64,000 nucleotides of DNA from Oxalobacter formigenes (lineage in GTDB: Bacteria > Pseudomonadota > Gammaproteobacteria > Burkholderiales > Burkholderiaceae_D): NCBI RefSeq assembly GCF_027158485.1, contig NZ_JAMKYJ010000007.1; one strand, 5' to 3'. Below the pieces are notes generated by a model. It was not told the DNA's origin, ran no database searches, and was given only the letters and a program-made list of their open reading frames with translations. Of the stretch, positions 8,197-16,674 are shown in pieces; position 1 is the stretch's first letter; every line of letters begins with the position of its first letter. Position numbers and translations under genes: made by a program.

Positions 8197-9528
8197 TTAA
8201 AGTACGTATCTGGAAAGATCCTCGTCGGTGGACAAGGCTTCCAGCCGTTCATTGACGTAGGCCTTGTCTATCGTAAGGGTTCCATTGTAATCGACGGCTG
8301 TGAAGGAAATTTCTTCAAGCAAGCGTTCCATGACCGTATAAAGCCGGCGTGCGCCGATGTTCTCGGTGCGTTCGTTGACGGTATGGGAAATTTCAGCAAG
8401 TCGTCTGATGGCTTCGTTGTCGAATTCCAGTTGCATGCCTTCGGTTGCCAGCAATGCCTTGTATTGCGAGATCAGGCTGGCTTCCGTGCTGGTCAATATC
8501 TGTTCAAAATCTTCAATCGACAGGGATTCCAGTTCGACACGGATTGGAAGACGCCCCTGCAATTCCGGAATAAGGTCGGACGGTTTTGACAACTGGAATG
8601 CTCCTGAAGCGATAAACAGGATATGGTCGGTCTTGATCATGCCATATTTTGTATTGACCGTCGTCCCTTCAATCAGGGGAAGCAGGTCACGCTGAACACC
8701 GGCACGCGATACGTCGGCGCCACCGATTTCCGAACGGGACGCGATCTTGTCGATTTCGTCCAGAAAGACAATACCGTTTTGTTCGGCATTCGTGATGGCT
8801 TTCTGGCGCAGTTCGTCTTCATTGACCAGTTTGGCCGCTTCTTCTTCGATAAGCAGTTTGATGGCGTCGCGTACTTTGACTTTCCTGCTTTTCTTCCTGC
8901 CGCTACCCATACCGGAAAACATGGATTTGATCTGTTCCGTCATCTCTTCCATGCCGGGAGGCGCCATAATTTCCATATGCGGGCCGGATTCATCCACCTC
9001 GATTTCGATTTCCTTGTCGTCAAGGCTGCCTTCACGGAGTTTTTTTCGGAAAACCTGCCTTGTGTTTTCACCAGAGGAAGCATTCGATTCGTTCGAGTTG
9101 AAGCCGAAGTCACGTGGAGGCGGAATCAGGATATTCAGTACCCTGTCTTCAGCCGCATCGATGGCTTTGGTGCGGACTTTTTTCATTTCCGCTTCACGGG
9201 TCTGTTTGATGCTGATATCGACGAGATCACGAATGATGGTATCGACGTCACGTCCGACGTAGCCGACCTCGGTGAATTTGGTTGCCTCGATCTTGATGAA
9301 CGGGGCTTCAGCCAGACGGGCGAGCCGTCTGGCAATTTCGGTTTTGCCGACGCCGGTAGGTCCGATCATCAGGATGTTTTTGGGTGTGATTTCGTGTCTC
9401 AATGGTTCCGCGACCTGTTGACGGCGCCAGCGATTACGCAAGGCGATGGCAACGGCACGTTTTGCTTTTGACTGACCGACGACGTGTTTGTCGAGTTCAG
9501 TGACAATCTGATCCGGGGTTAAATTCAT
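8197..9528 (-). CDS. hslU: ATP-dependent protease HslVU, ATPase subunit HslU
   Basis: HslU is the AAA+ unfoldase that feeds substrates to the HslV peptidase in the cytoplasm. The Walker A motif GPTGVGKT lies near residue 55 and the Walker B segment IVFLDEIDKIA near residue 255. The HslU-specific intermediate domain is present between them, and the C-terminal tail ends in DLSRYVL, which docks into HslV. Its 443 residues are normal. hslV lies 41 bases upstream on the same strand, and the pair is read from the sigma-32-like promoter upstream of hslV. Confidence 0.97.
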   Translation of the reverse strand: MNLTPDQIVTELDKHVVGQSKAKRAVAIALRNRWRRQQVAEPLRHEITPKNILMIGPTGVGKTEIARRLARLAEAPFIKIEATKFTEVGYVGRDVDTIIRDLVDISIKQTREAEMKKVRTKAIDAAEDRVLNILIPPPRDFGFNSNESNASSGENTRQVFRKKLREGSLDDKEIEIEVDESGPHMEIMAPPGMEEMTEQIKSMFSGMGSGRKKSRKVKVRDAIKLLIEEEAAKLVNEDELRQKAITNAEQNGIVFLDEIDKIASRSEIGGADVSRAGVQRDLLPLIEGTTVNTKYGMIKTDHILFIASGAFQLSKPSDLIPELQGRLPIRVELESLSIEDFEQILTSTEASLISQYKALLATEGMQLEFDNEAIRRLAEISHTVNERTENIGARRLYTVMERLLEEISFTAVDYNGTLTIDKAYVNERLEALSTDEDLSRYVL

Positions 9529-9569
9529 GATTTGTTTTCTGCGGAAAAAATAATTTCTGAAAAGCGGGA

Positions 9570-10106
9570 TTAATCCAGTGTTTCAATGATGTGCGCCTGA
9601 TTGGTATAGATGCACAGGTCGCCTGCGATGCCGAGTGCCTTGCTGATGATTTCAGCCGGAGGCAAATCGGTGTTGCGTACGAGAGCCAGTGCAGCGGATT
9701 GGGCATAGGCTCCGCCGGAACCGATGGCTCCGACACCTTCTTCGGGTTCCAGTACATCGCCATTGCCGGTAATGACAAGCGTGGATTCCCTGTCGGCAAC
9801 CAGCAGCATGGCTTCCAGACGGCGAAGCATGCGATCTGTTCTCCAGTCTTTTGCCAGTTCGACGGACGAACGGAGCAGGTTGCCCTGATGTTTTTCGAGT
9901 TTGGCTTCAAAACGTTCGATCAGGGTAAAGGCATCGGCGGTTCCGCCTGCAAAACCGGCGAGAACGCGCCCGTTATACAGTTTGCGGACTTTTCTTGCGG
10001 TTCCCTTGATAACGATATTGCCGAGTGTGACCTGACCGTCTCCACCCAGTGCGACGGTACTGCCGCGCCGGACTGATACGATGGTTGTCCCGTGAAATTG
10101 TTCCAT
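9570..10106 (-). CDS. hslV: ATP-dependent protease HslVU, peptidase subunit HslV
   Basis: HslV is the threonine peptidase related to the proteasome beta subunit. After removal of the leader MEQFHG, the catalytic Thr7 becomes the N-terminus (TTIVSVRR). The conserved GGDGQVTLG and GGTADAFTL segments follow. Its 178 residues are normal. It is the first gene of the hslVU operon, and a heat-shock promoter lies about 60-90 bases upstream. Confidence 0.97.
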   Translation of the reverse strand: MEQFHGTTIVSVRRGSTVALGGDGQVTLGNIVIKGTARKVRKLYNGRVLAGFAGGTADAFTLIERFEAKLEKHQGNLLRSSVELAKDWRTDRMLRRLEAMLLVADRESTLVITGNGDVLEPEEGVGAIGSGGAYAQSAALALVRNTDLPPAEIISKALGIAGDLCIYTNQAHIIETLD

Positions 10107-10167
10107 TTGGATTCCTGTGATGATTAATCGGACAGCTGAATAATTTCCCTAGCGTTCATTCTGCAGA

Positions 10168-10195
10168 ATATGGGGTTTGTTTTCCCATTTGCAAG
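10168..10195 (-). promoter_or_regulatory. Sigma-32 (heat-shock) promoter of hslVU
   Basis: On the minus strand CTTGCAAA (10188-10195) and CCCCATAT (10168-10175) are separated by 12 bases. This is very near the RpoH consensus CTTGAAA - CCCCATNT. It lies about 60 bases upstream of the hslV start, exactly where a heat-shock promoter is known in other proteobacteria. Confidence 0.82.
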
Positions 10196-10259
10196 TGTTA
10201 TCAAATCGCATAAGTTTACAGTTTAACCCGAACCGGGGGGAGATGGTTCTCTTGTCCGC

Positions 10260-10268
10260 TGCTATAAT
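10260..10268 (+). promoter_or_regulatory. Extended -10 promoter of rep
   Basis: TGCTATAAT is a perfect extended -10 element about 40 bases before the rep ATG. It lies back to back with the hslVU heat-shock promoter. Confidence 0.6.
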
Positions 10269-10308
10269 GGCACCCCTCTATTGTTTATGAAAACGTTTGG
10301 ATAAATCA

Positions 10309-12366
10309 ATGAATGCGCCAGCCAGGTTGAATGCCCAGCAGCATGATGCGGTGACTTATATGGATGGCCCATGTCTCGTACTGGCCGGAGCCGGTTCGGG
10401 AAAAACACGTGTCATTACCCAGAAAATCGCCCATCTGATCGACAGTGGCGTTTATGAAGCGAAAAATATTGCTGCCCTGACCTTCACCAACAAGGCCGCT
10501 GCAGAAATGCAGGAACGTATATCGAAGTTGCTGACCGAACCGAAACAGGCGTCGCAACTGACGATTTCGACTTTCCATTCTCTTGGCGTGAAAATATTGC
10601 GGCAGGAAGCGGCAGAGCTGAACCTGAAAGACCGTTTTTCCATTCTCGACAGTGACGACTGTTTTTCTCTGGTTCAGGATCTGGCGGTAACGACCGACAA
10701 ACAGACTATCCGCAGGATTCAGGGTGTTATCTCGCTCTGGAAAAACGGGATGGTCGATCCGGTTGTCGCCCTGAAAAACGCCGTCGATGACGAAGAGGCT
10801 CAGGCTGCACGGATTTACCAGAATTACATGGCGACGCTATCCGCTTATCAGGCAGTCGATTTCGACGACCTGATCCGTTTGCCGGTCGAGCTGTTCCGCT
10901 CGAATGACAAGGTACGCGAAAAATGGCAAAGAAGATTGCGTTATCTGCTCGTCGATGAATATCAGGATACCAACACCTGCCAGTACGAACTTGTGAAGCT
11001 TCTGGTGACGGGCGCAGGGAAGAAACCGATGTTTACCGCAGTGGGCGATGACGATCAGGCGATTTATGCGTGGCGCGGTGCCACGATAGAAAATCTGAAG
11101 ACCTTGCAGGATGACTTCAGCGACTTGAAAATCATCCGGCTTGAACAGAATTACCGCTCGTCGACACGCATTTTACAGGCAGCCAATGCGGTCATCAAAA
11201 ACAATCCGAAACTTTTCGAAAAGACCTTGTGGTCGGAACATGGACTCGGCGAGCCCGTTGAAGTGTCCAGTATGCCGGATGACGAACAGGAAGCGGAGCA
11301 GATCGTCATGCAGCTGTCTGCACACAAGTTTGAACGCCATGCCAAATTTTCCGACTATGCCATTCTTTACCGGGGCAATTATCAGGCCCGTATTTTCGAA
11401 ACGGCTTTGAGAAGGGACAATATTCCCTATACCATCTCCGGCGGCCAGAGTTTTTTCGCACGCTCTGAAATTCGGGATATCATCAGCTATCTGCGCCTGA
11501 TCGCCAATCTGGATGACGATCCGGCTTTCATCCGTGCAGTGACGACACCAAGACGAGGTGTCGGACAATCGACGCTGGAAACGCTTGGGGCATTCGCCGG
11601 TCAATGGCAGTGTTCCCTTTTCGAAGCGGTTTTCAAGGGCGGGATCGAAGCCAAGCTTGCGCCAAGGCAGTTGACGCCTTTACGGGAGTTCTGTGATTTC
11701 ATTAACCAGATCGAGGAACGGGCGAGCCGTCCGGGAGCGTCCGGAAAAGGCGAGAATGCAGCAGCCCTCCTCGATGAGCTGATGCATGAAATTGCTTATG
11801 AAGCCTATCTGTACGACAATTTCGATGAACGGACAGCCAAGACGAAATGGCAGAACGTGCTTGAATTCACCAACTGGCTCAAAGATAAAAGCAAGGGTGG
11901 CAAACATGAAGACGGACCGGAGAAAAACCTGCTTGAACTGACCCAGATGGTCGCCTTGATGACGATGCTCGAAGGCCGGGATCAGGAACCGGATGCCGTT
12001 CATTTATCCACTTTGCATGCGGCAAAGGGTCTCGAATTTCCTCATGTATTTCTGGTCGGTGTGGAAGAAGGCATCCTGCCTCATCTGGGTGATCCGGATA
12101 CGCCAGCCGAACAGCTGGCGACACGGATACAGGAAGAGCGTCGACTGATGTATGTCGGCATTACCCGTGCGCAACGGACGCTTCATATTTCATGGTGCAA
12201 AAAACGCAAGCGGGGACGCGAAATCGTGCAGTGTGAGCCGTCGCGATTTATCGAAGAGATGAAGCTGGATGAAGGCGACGCGCCTCCGAAAGAAGATGAA
12301 ATTATTACCCCTAAAGACCGGCTGGCCAATTTGAAAGCCCTGTTACAAAAACCAAAAGCGGCATAA
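10309..12366 (+). CDS. rep: ATP-dependent DNA helicase Rep (UvrD/PcrA superfamily 1)
   Basis: Rep is a 3'-5' superfamily 1A helicase that removes proteins ahead of replication forks. Motifs seen in order are the Q motif and Walker A AGAGSGKT near residue 26-33, AALTFTNKAA, the Walker B DEYQDTN, the motif III region VGDDDQAIYAWRGA, LEQNYRS, and the late STLHAAKGLEF and GITRAQ motifs. The residues before motif I (GPCLVLAGAGSGKT) and the 685-residue length fit Rep better than UvrD. The ATG at 10309 is preferred to a TTG at 10297. slyX, a DUF2288 gene and pth follow with short gaps, probably as one operon. Confidence 0.92.
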   Translation: MNAPARLNAQQHDAVTYMDGPCLVLAGAGSGKTRVITQKIAHLIDSGVYEAKNIAALTFTNKAAAEMQERISKLLTEPKQASQLTISTFHSLGVKILRQEAAELNLKDRFSILDSDDCFSLVQDLAVTTDKQTIRRIQGVISLWKNGMVDPVVALKNAVDDEEAQAARIYQNYMATLSAYQAVDFDDLIRLPVELFRSNDKVREKWQRRLRYLLVDEYQDTNTCQYELVKLLVTGAGKKPMFTAVGDDDQAIYAWRGATIENLKTLQDDFSDLKIIRLEQNYRSSTRILQAANAVIKNNPKLFEKTLWSEHGLGEPVEVSSMPDDEQEAEQIVMQLSAHKFERHAKFSDYAILYRGNYQARIFETALRRDNIPYTISGGQSFFARSEIRDIISYLRLIANLDDDPAFIRAVTTPRRGVGQSTLETLGAFAGQWQCSLFEAVFKGGIEAKLAPRQLTPLREFCDFINQIEERASRPGASGKGENAAALLDELMHEIAYEAYLYDNFDERTAKTKWQNVLEFTNWLKDKSKGGKHEDGPEKNLLELTQMVALMTMLEGRDQEPDAVHLSTLHAAKGLEFPHVFLVGVEEGILPHLGDPDTPAEQLATRIQEERRLMYVGITRAQRTLHISWCKKRKRGREIVQCEPSRFIEEMKLDEGDAPPKEDEIITPKDRLANLKALLQKPKAA

Positions 12367-12401
12367 ACTGGAACATTATCCGATTTTTATTCCAAAACTT
12401 T

Positions 12402-12608
12402 ATGGAAACTGCAAAAATGGAAGAACGCTTCGTCGATCTCGAGATCAGAATCAGCCATCAGGAAGACATGATCGATGAATTGAACAAGCTGGTTTATCAG
12501 CAGCAGGTCAAAATCGACCAGCTGGAAGCTGTTCTGAAAGATATGGCGAAACGGATCATCGAGCTGGAAAACGACAGAACGATCAATGAAAGACCGCCCC
12601 ATTACTAA
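12402..12608 (+). CDS. slyX: SlyX family coiled-coil protein
   Basis: This 68-residue protein is almost entirely a heptad-patterned coiled coil (LEIRISHQEDMIDELNKLV and on), with the conserved PPHY end typical of SlyX. The function is unknown; in enterobacteria the gene lies beside the prolyl isomerase gene slyD. An internal Met (12417) could be the true start. It sits 35 bases after rep and 15 bases before the DUF2288 gene. Confidence 0.88.
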   Translation: METAKMEERFVDLEIRISHQEDMIDELNKLVYQQQVKIDQLEAVLKDMAKRIIELENDRTINERPPHY

Positions 12609-12623
12609 TTGACCTGAATTCTT

Positions 12624-12935
12624 ATGACAAGCAATCCTGAAAAAGATGAAGTGCTGTACGCCAAAATCAATCTGGAAACAGCCCAAATCCCATGGAAAGA
12701 ACTGGAACGTTTTTTCGCCGCGGGTCGAATCATATCAGTGGACGATTCCGTCGATATGATTCAGGTGGCCACTCTGATGGCTAACGATGATGCAAAGGCC
12801 ATTTCGGACATGCTGGAAAATAAACAGATCGAGCGGGTAACTGACGGGCAGGCACAAATCTGGTCCGAAACGGACGCCAGTTTATGGGCTGTTGTGGTCA
12901 GGCCCTGGATTCTTGTCCAGCAACGCGCCAACTGA
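12624..12935 (+). CDS. DUF2288 family protein
   Basis: This 103-residue soluble protein has the features of the DUF2288 family: the LYAKINLETAQIPWKELERFFAAG start, an IxVDDSVDMIQVATLMANDD segment and a WAVVVRPWILVQ end. No enzymatic motif or membrane segment is present, and the role is unknown. It lies between slyX and pth in the same direction. Confidence 0.8.
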   Translation: MTSNPEKDEVLYAKINLETAQIPWKELERFFAAGRIISVDDSVDMIQVATLMANDDAKAISDMLENKQIERVTDGQAQIWSETDASLWAVVVRPWILVQQRAN

Positions 12936-12974
12936 TTTTTATTCCAATTTTTACTATTCCCGATTTTTTCTATT

Positions 12975-13562
12975 ATGAGTATTCGGCTTATTGTCGGGCT
13001 GGGCAATCCCGGTCCAGAGTATGAACAGACCCGGCATAATGCAGGTTTCTGGTTCGTAGACAATCTTGAGAACGCCAGTCAGGGCGGACGCTGGCAAAAG
13101 GAAGCCCGGTTTTCGGCCTTTGTCGCAAAAACGAAAATAAACGGCAACGATGTCTGGTTGCTGAAGCCGCAGACATTCATGAACCGTTCCGGTCAGGCGG
13201 TCGGAGCATTGGCTCGTTTCTTCAAGATAGCACCTGAAGACATTCTGGTGGTTCATGACGATCTGGACATCAATCCGGGACTGGCAAAACTGAAACGGGG
13301 AGGCTCGAGTGCCGGGCATAACGGCCTGAAAGACATCACTTCAGCATTGGGCGGACAGGATTACTGGCGTTTGCGTATCGGAGTGGGTCATCCCAGAAAC
13401 CAGAATCTGAAGTCTCCCGTCATCGATTACGTGCTTCAGCGTCCCCGGCATGAAGACCAGAACCTGATCAATGAGGCTATCGGGCATGGCATGCAGATCA
13501 TCCCTTTGCTGTGCGATGGGCAGTTCGACAAGGCAATGAAGGATTTGCATACGAATCGCTGA
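12975..13562 (+). CDS. pth: Peptidyl-tRNA hydrolase
   Basis: Pth cleaves peptidyl-tRNAs that drop off the ribosome. The 195-residue protein has GLGNPGPEYEQTRHNAGF, where the second catalytic element His is in TRHNAG, then KPQTFMNRSG, VVHDDLDI and the GGSSAGHNGLKDI segment. In related bacteria pth usually follows rplY on the same strand. Here it is on the other strand, after rep-slyX-DUF2288, and converges on the second prs copy. This implies a local inversion or relocation. Confidence 0.96.
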   Translation: MSIRLIVGLGNPGPEYEQTRHNAGFWFVDNLENASQGGRWQKEARFSAFVAKTKINGNDVWLLKPQTFMNRSGQAVGALARFFKIAPEDILVVHDDLDINPGLAKLKRGGSSAGHNGLKDITSALGGQDYWRLRIGVGHPRNQNLKSPVIDYVLQRPRHEDQNLINEAIGHGMQIIPLLCDGQFDKAMKDLHTNR

Positions 13563-13576
13563 TCTGTTCTGAAAAT

Positions 13577-13613
13577 AAAAAAACCGCTCAATTATGAAAT
13601 GAGCGGTTTTTTT
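13577..13613. terminator. Bidirectional terminator between pth and prs copy 1
   Basis: A seven-base stem CCGCTCA/TGAGCGG with A7 on the left and T7 on the right. It ends both convergent transcripts. Confidence 0.9.
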
Positions 13614-13627
13614 GTCAATGCAATCGA

Positions 13628-14596
13628 TCAGTGATCGGAATCGTACATGCCTTTTAACAGGGACATGACCGAATCGCCCGTATTGATGCGTTTCAATGTT
13701 TCGGCAAGAAGTTCGGCACAGGAAAGCTGGCGAATCTTGCTGCATTCTTTCGCTGCGTCCGACAATGGAATCGTATCGGTTACGACGAGCTCGTCAAGAG
13801 AGGAACTGGTAATGCGTTTGACGGCAGGGCCGGACAAAACAGGATGGGTGGCGTAGGCGACGACCATTTTTGCACCGCGTTCTTTCAAGGCTTCAGCCGC
13901 TTGCGTCAGGGTACCGGCCGTATCGACCATGTCATCCATAATCACGCAGTTTCTGCCTTCGACGTTCCCGATGATATTCATCACTTCGGAAACATTCGGA
14001 CGGGGACGGCGTTTGTCGATAATCGACAATTCACATCCCAGATGTTCTGCCAGCGCCCGGGCACGAACGACACCGCCGATGTCAGGGGAAACGACCTGCA
14101 AATCCTTGTAGTTCTTTTTGCGGAGGTCATTCAATAACAATGGCGCAGCATAGATGTTGTCGACCGGGATATCGAAGAATCCCTGGATCTGGTCGGCGTG
14201 GACGTCCATGATCAGTACACGGTCAACACCGATATTTTCCAGGATGTTGGCAATCACTCTGGCCGAGATGGCGACGCGGGTGGAACGCGGGCGGCGATCC
14301 TGACGGGCGTAGCCGAAATAAGGGATACAGGCGGTAATGCGTTCGGCAGAAGCGCGTTTCAAGGCATCGACCATCAAAACGATTTCCATGAGGTTATCGT
14401 TGGTGGGAGCGCAGGTGGACTGGATGACAAAGACATCCTTGCCGCGAACGTTTTCATTGATTTCGACAGTGGTTTCGCCGTCAGAGAATTTGGAAACGAA
14501 TGCTTTACCGAGAGGAAGGCCGAGTTTGCTGGCAACCTTGGCAGCCAAAGCCGGATTGGCGTTGCCAGTGAAGATCATTAAGTTATTGTCGGACAT
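13628..14596 (-). CDS. prs: Ribose-phosphate pyrophosphokinase, downstream copy
   Basis: PRPP synthase makes 5-phosphoribosyl 1-pyrophosphate from ribose 5-phosphate and ATP for nucleotide, His, Trp and NAD synthesis. The 322-residue protein has FSDGETTVEI, the flexible loop YARQDRRPRSTR, and the PRPP-binding SPDIGGVVRARALA, so it should be active. It is about 95% identical to the copy at 15598-16557. The most different part is the last ten residues (LLKGMYDSDH here). The ATG at 14596 gives the same N-terminus as the other copy. A GTG at 14608 is possible but less likely. A tRNA-Gln gene lies only 36 bases upstream on the same strand, so it may be read as part of a tRNA-mRNA transcript. Confidence 0.96.
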   Translation of the reverse strand: MSDNNLMIFTGNANPALAAKVASKLGLPLGKAFVSKFSDGETTVEINENVRGKDVFVIQSTCAPTNDNLMEIVLMVDALKRASAERITACIPYFGYARQDRRPRSTRVAISARVIANILENIGVDRVLIMDVHADQIQGFFDIPVDNIYAAPLLLNDLRKKNYKDLQVVSPDIGGVVRARALAEHLGCELSIIDKRRPRPNVSEVMNIIGNVEGRNCVIMDDMVDTAGTLTQAAEALKERGAKMVVAYATHPVLSGPAVKRITSSSLDELVVTDTIPLSDAAKECSKIRQLSCAELLAETLKRINTGDSVMSLLKGMYDSDH

Positions 14597-14632
14597 GATT
14601 TTTTGCACGCCTGTTGGGTGCTTTGAAAGTGA

Positions 14633-14709
14633 TGGCAGGGGAAGAAGGATTCGAACCTTCGCATGCTGGAATCAGAATCCAGTGCCTTAACCAGCTTGGC
14701 GACTCCCCT
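14633..14709 (-). tRNA. tRNA-Gln (anticodon CUG)
   Basis: Minus-strand cloverleaf of 77 nt including encoded CCA. The acceptor AGGGGAG pairs with TTCCCCT (G7-U66 wobble). The anticodon arm CTGGA/TCCAG surrounds the loop TTCTGAT, giving anticodon CUG, and the T arm is GAAGG/CCTTC with TTCGAAT. It reads only CAG. It is a near copy of the tRNA at 16675-16751, and prs copy 1 starts 36 bases after it. Confidence 0.95.
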
Positions 14710-14727
14710 GTTGAACTACAGAACGAT

Positions 14728-14733
14728 ATTATA
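14728..14733 (-). promoter_or_regulatory. TATAAT -10 upstream of tRNA-Gln(CUG)-prs
   Basis: A perfect TATAAT on the minus strand, 19 bases before the mature tRNA 5' end. The same element is 22 bases before the other tRNA-Gln gene. The duplication therefore seems to include the promoter. No consensus -35 is clear. Confidence 0.45.
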
Positions 14734-14822
14734 ACTGACCATTGAAAAAAACGACATATTTAAAAGGGATTTTGTTGCCCTTTTTATCGTATCAGCATGA
14801 TATTGTATTGGATAAAACCAAC

Positions 14823-14852
14823 AAAAAACCTGCCGAAAAGGCAGGTTTTTTG
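14823..14852 (-). terminator. Intrinsic terminator after rplY
   Basis: On the minus strand a stem AACCTGCC/GGCAGGTT with a short A-rich loop is followed by T6. It lies 12 bases downstream of the rplY stop codon and separates rplY from the second tRNA-Gln-prs cassette. Confidence 0.87.
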
Positions 14853-14863
14853 TTTTCGATAAA

Positions 14864-15493
14864 TTATTCTTTATCTTTTGCTTCAGCGTCTGCTGCAGGA
14901 GCGTCTGCTGCCGGTGCATCTTCATCAGCGGCTTCGGCTGTTTCGGTTGCAGCGGTAGCTGTAACGATCGGCATCGATTCGTCATGGGAAATTGCCGTAA
15001 CGCCTTCTGGCAGTTTGAGGTCGCCCAGATGAATGGTCTGGCCGATTTCCAGATTGCCCAGATCGACTTCGATGAAGGCTGGCAGATTGGCTGGCAGACA
15101 GGAAATTTCCAGTTCGGTGACAGCGTGATGAACAACACCCGATTTCTTGGCAGAAGAAGCGTCTTCGTTGACGAAGTGCAGAGGCACCTTGACGTTGATC
15201 TTCTGGTTGGCGTCAACACGCTGGAAGTCAACGTGCAGCACGACAGGTTTATATGCATGAACCTGAAAATCACGTAACAGAACCTGTTGATTCTTGCCAT
15301 CGATTTCGAGATCGAGAATGGAGGAATGGAATGCTTCTCTTTTCAGTGCGTAGAAAAGGGCATTGTGATCCAGTTTGATGTTGAGAGGTTCGCTGTTACC
15401 ACCATAGACAATGCCAGGTGCCATACCAGCAGCACGCAGGCGGCGGCTCGCTCCGGACCCTATCTCTGCTCTCGTGTATGCAATGATCTTCAT
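14864..15493 (-). CDS. rplY: 50S ribosomal protein L25 (general stress protein CTC type)
   Basis: L25 binds 5S rRNA. The 209-residue form has the N-terminal L25 domain (residues 1 to about 95) followed by the CTC beta domain, and ends in an Ala/Glu/Asp-rich tail from about residue 180. This long form is usual in betaproteobacteria, in contrast to the short Escherichia coli L25. The ribosome-binding site GGAG fits the ATG. It stands between the two prs copies, with a terminator-like hairpin in front and a clear terminator behind. Normal neighbours in this order would be prs upstream and pth downstream. Confidence 0.96.
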   Translation of the reverse strand: MKIIAYTRAEIGSGASRRLRAAGMAPGIVYGGNSEPLNIKLDHNALFYALKREAFHSSILDLEIDGKNQQVLLRDFQVHAYKPVVLHVDFQRVDANQKINVKVPLHFVNEDASSAKKSGVVHHAVTELEISCLPANLPAFIEVDLGNLEIGQTIHLGDLKLPEGVTAISHDESMPIVTATAATETAEAADEDAPAADAPAADAEAKDKE

Positions 15494-15533
15494 TTATAAA
15501 ACTCCAATAAAACGAGGTTGAAAACCTCTAGTT

Positions 15534-15560
15534 GAAAAAAGCCTCCGCGACCAGAGGCTT
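15534..15560 (-). terminator. Terminator-like hairpin between prs copy 2 and rplY
   Basis: On the minus strand AAGCCTC pairs with GAGGCTT and a T6 run follows. It lies about 40 bases after the prs copy 2 stop codon and 40 bases before rplY, so it could end or attenuate the upstream operon. Confidence 0.65.
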
Positions 15561-15597
15561 GGTGAAAACGGTTTACCGAATCCGGTAAAAGGCGCAA

Positions 15598-16557
15598 TTA
15601 TACATTAGCCTCGTTAAAAAGAGACATAACGGATTTGCCGGAATTAATGCGTTTCAATGTTTCGGCAAGAAGTTCGGCACAGGAAAGCTGGCGGATTTTC
15701 TTGCATTCTTTCGCTGCATCCGACAATGGAATCGTATCGGTTACGACGAGCTCGTCAAGAGAAGAGCTGGTAATGCGTTTGACGGCAGGGCCGGACAGAA
15801 CAGGATGGGTGGCGTAGGCGACAACCATTTTGGCGCCCTTTTCTTTCAGGGCTTCAGCCGCTTGTGTCAGGGTACCGGCCGTATCGACCATGTCATCCAT
15901 AATCACGCAGTTTCTGCCTTCGACGTTCCCGATGATATTCATCACTTCGGAAACATTCGGACGGGGACGGCGTTTGTCGATAATCGACAGGTCGCAATCC
16001 AGATGTTTCGCCAGCGCCCGGGCGCGAACGACACCGCCGATATCGGGAGAAACGACGAGCAAATCCTTGTAATTTTTCTTTTGCAGGTCTTTCAAAAGGA
16101 TAGGGGATGCGTAAATATTGTCGACCGGGATATCGAAGAATCCCTGGATCTGGTCGGCATGGACGTCCATGATCAGCACACGGTCAACACCGATGTGTTC
16201 AAGAATGTTGGCGATGACCCTGGCCGAGATGGCGACGCGGGTGGAACGCGGGCGGCGGTCCTGACGGGCGTAGCCGAAATAAGGGATACAGGCGGTAATG
16301 CGTTCGGCAGAAGCGCGTTTCAAGGCATCGACCATCAAAACGATTTCCATGAGGTTATCGTTGGTGGGAGCGCAGGTGGACTGGATGACGAAGACATCCT
16401 TGCCGCGAACGTTTTCATTGATTTCGACAGTGGTTTCGCCATCGGAGAATTTGGAAACGAAAGCCCTGCCAAGAGGGATACCGAGTTTGCTGGCAACCTG
16501 GGCGGCCAAAGCCGGATTGGCGTTGCCAGTGAAGATCATTAAATTATTGTCGGACAT
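15598..16557 (-). CDS. prs: Ribose-phosphate pyrophosphokinase, upstream copy
   Basis: The 319-residue PRPP synthase in the standard place between tRNA-Gln and rplY, so it is probably the ancestral locus. All catalytic motifs are the same as in the other copy (FSDGETTVEI, YARQDRRPRSTR, SPDIGGVVRARALA). About 15 substitutions plus a different C-terminal tail (LFNEANV) separate the two. Substitutions cluster at residues around 20-31, 119-192 and 290-307, whereas two long blocks are identical at DNA level. Its leader from the tRNA is 117 bases, about 80 longer than that of copy 1. Confidence 0.96.
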   Translation of the reverse strand: MSDNNLMIFTGNANPALAAQVASKLGIPLGRAFVSKFSDGETTVEINENVRGKDVFVIQSTCAPTNDNLMEIVLMVDALKRASAERITACIPYFGYARQDRRPRSTRVAISARVIANILEHIGVDRVLIMDVHADQIQGFFDIPVDNIYASPILLKDLQKKNYKDLLVVSPDIGGVVRARALAKHLDCDLSIIDKRRPRPNVSEVMNIIGNVEGRNCVIMDDMVDTAGTLTQAAEALKEKGAKMVVAYATHPVLSGPAVKRITSSSLDELVVTDTIPLSDAAKECKKIRQLSCAELLAETLKRINSGKSVMSLFNEANV

Positions 16558-16674
16558 GAGTTTTCTGCGACATTCTCGTTACTGGGTTAAAAGTCACATA
16601 AGGTGTAACGCATCCCGTTGTGTACTTGCCGACAATCAGTGCTGCACGCCTGGCGGCGGGCGTTGCAAAAGGAG

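Noticed and set aside
14716..15300. 194-codon minus-strand ORF overlapping rplY
   Set aside because: Different frame of rplY, with low-complexity Gln/Lys and no family match; rplY has clear signals.
13628..16557. Assembly duplication as an explanation for the two prs genes
   Set aside because: The copies differ by about 5% in protein and in their tails, and the tRNAs differ by paired changes, so they are true paralogues.
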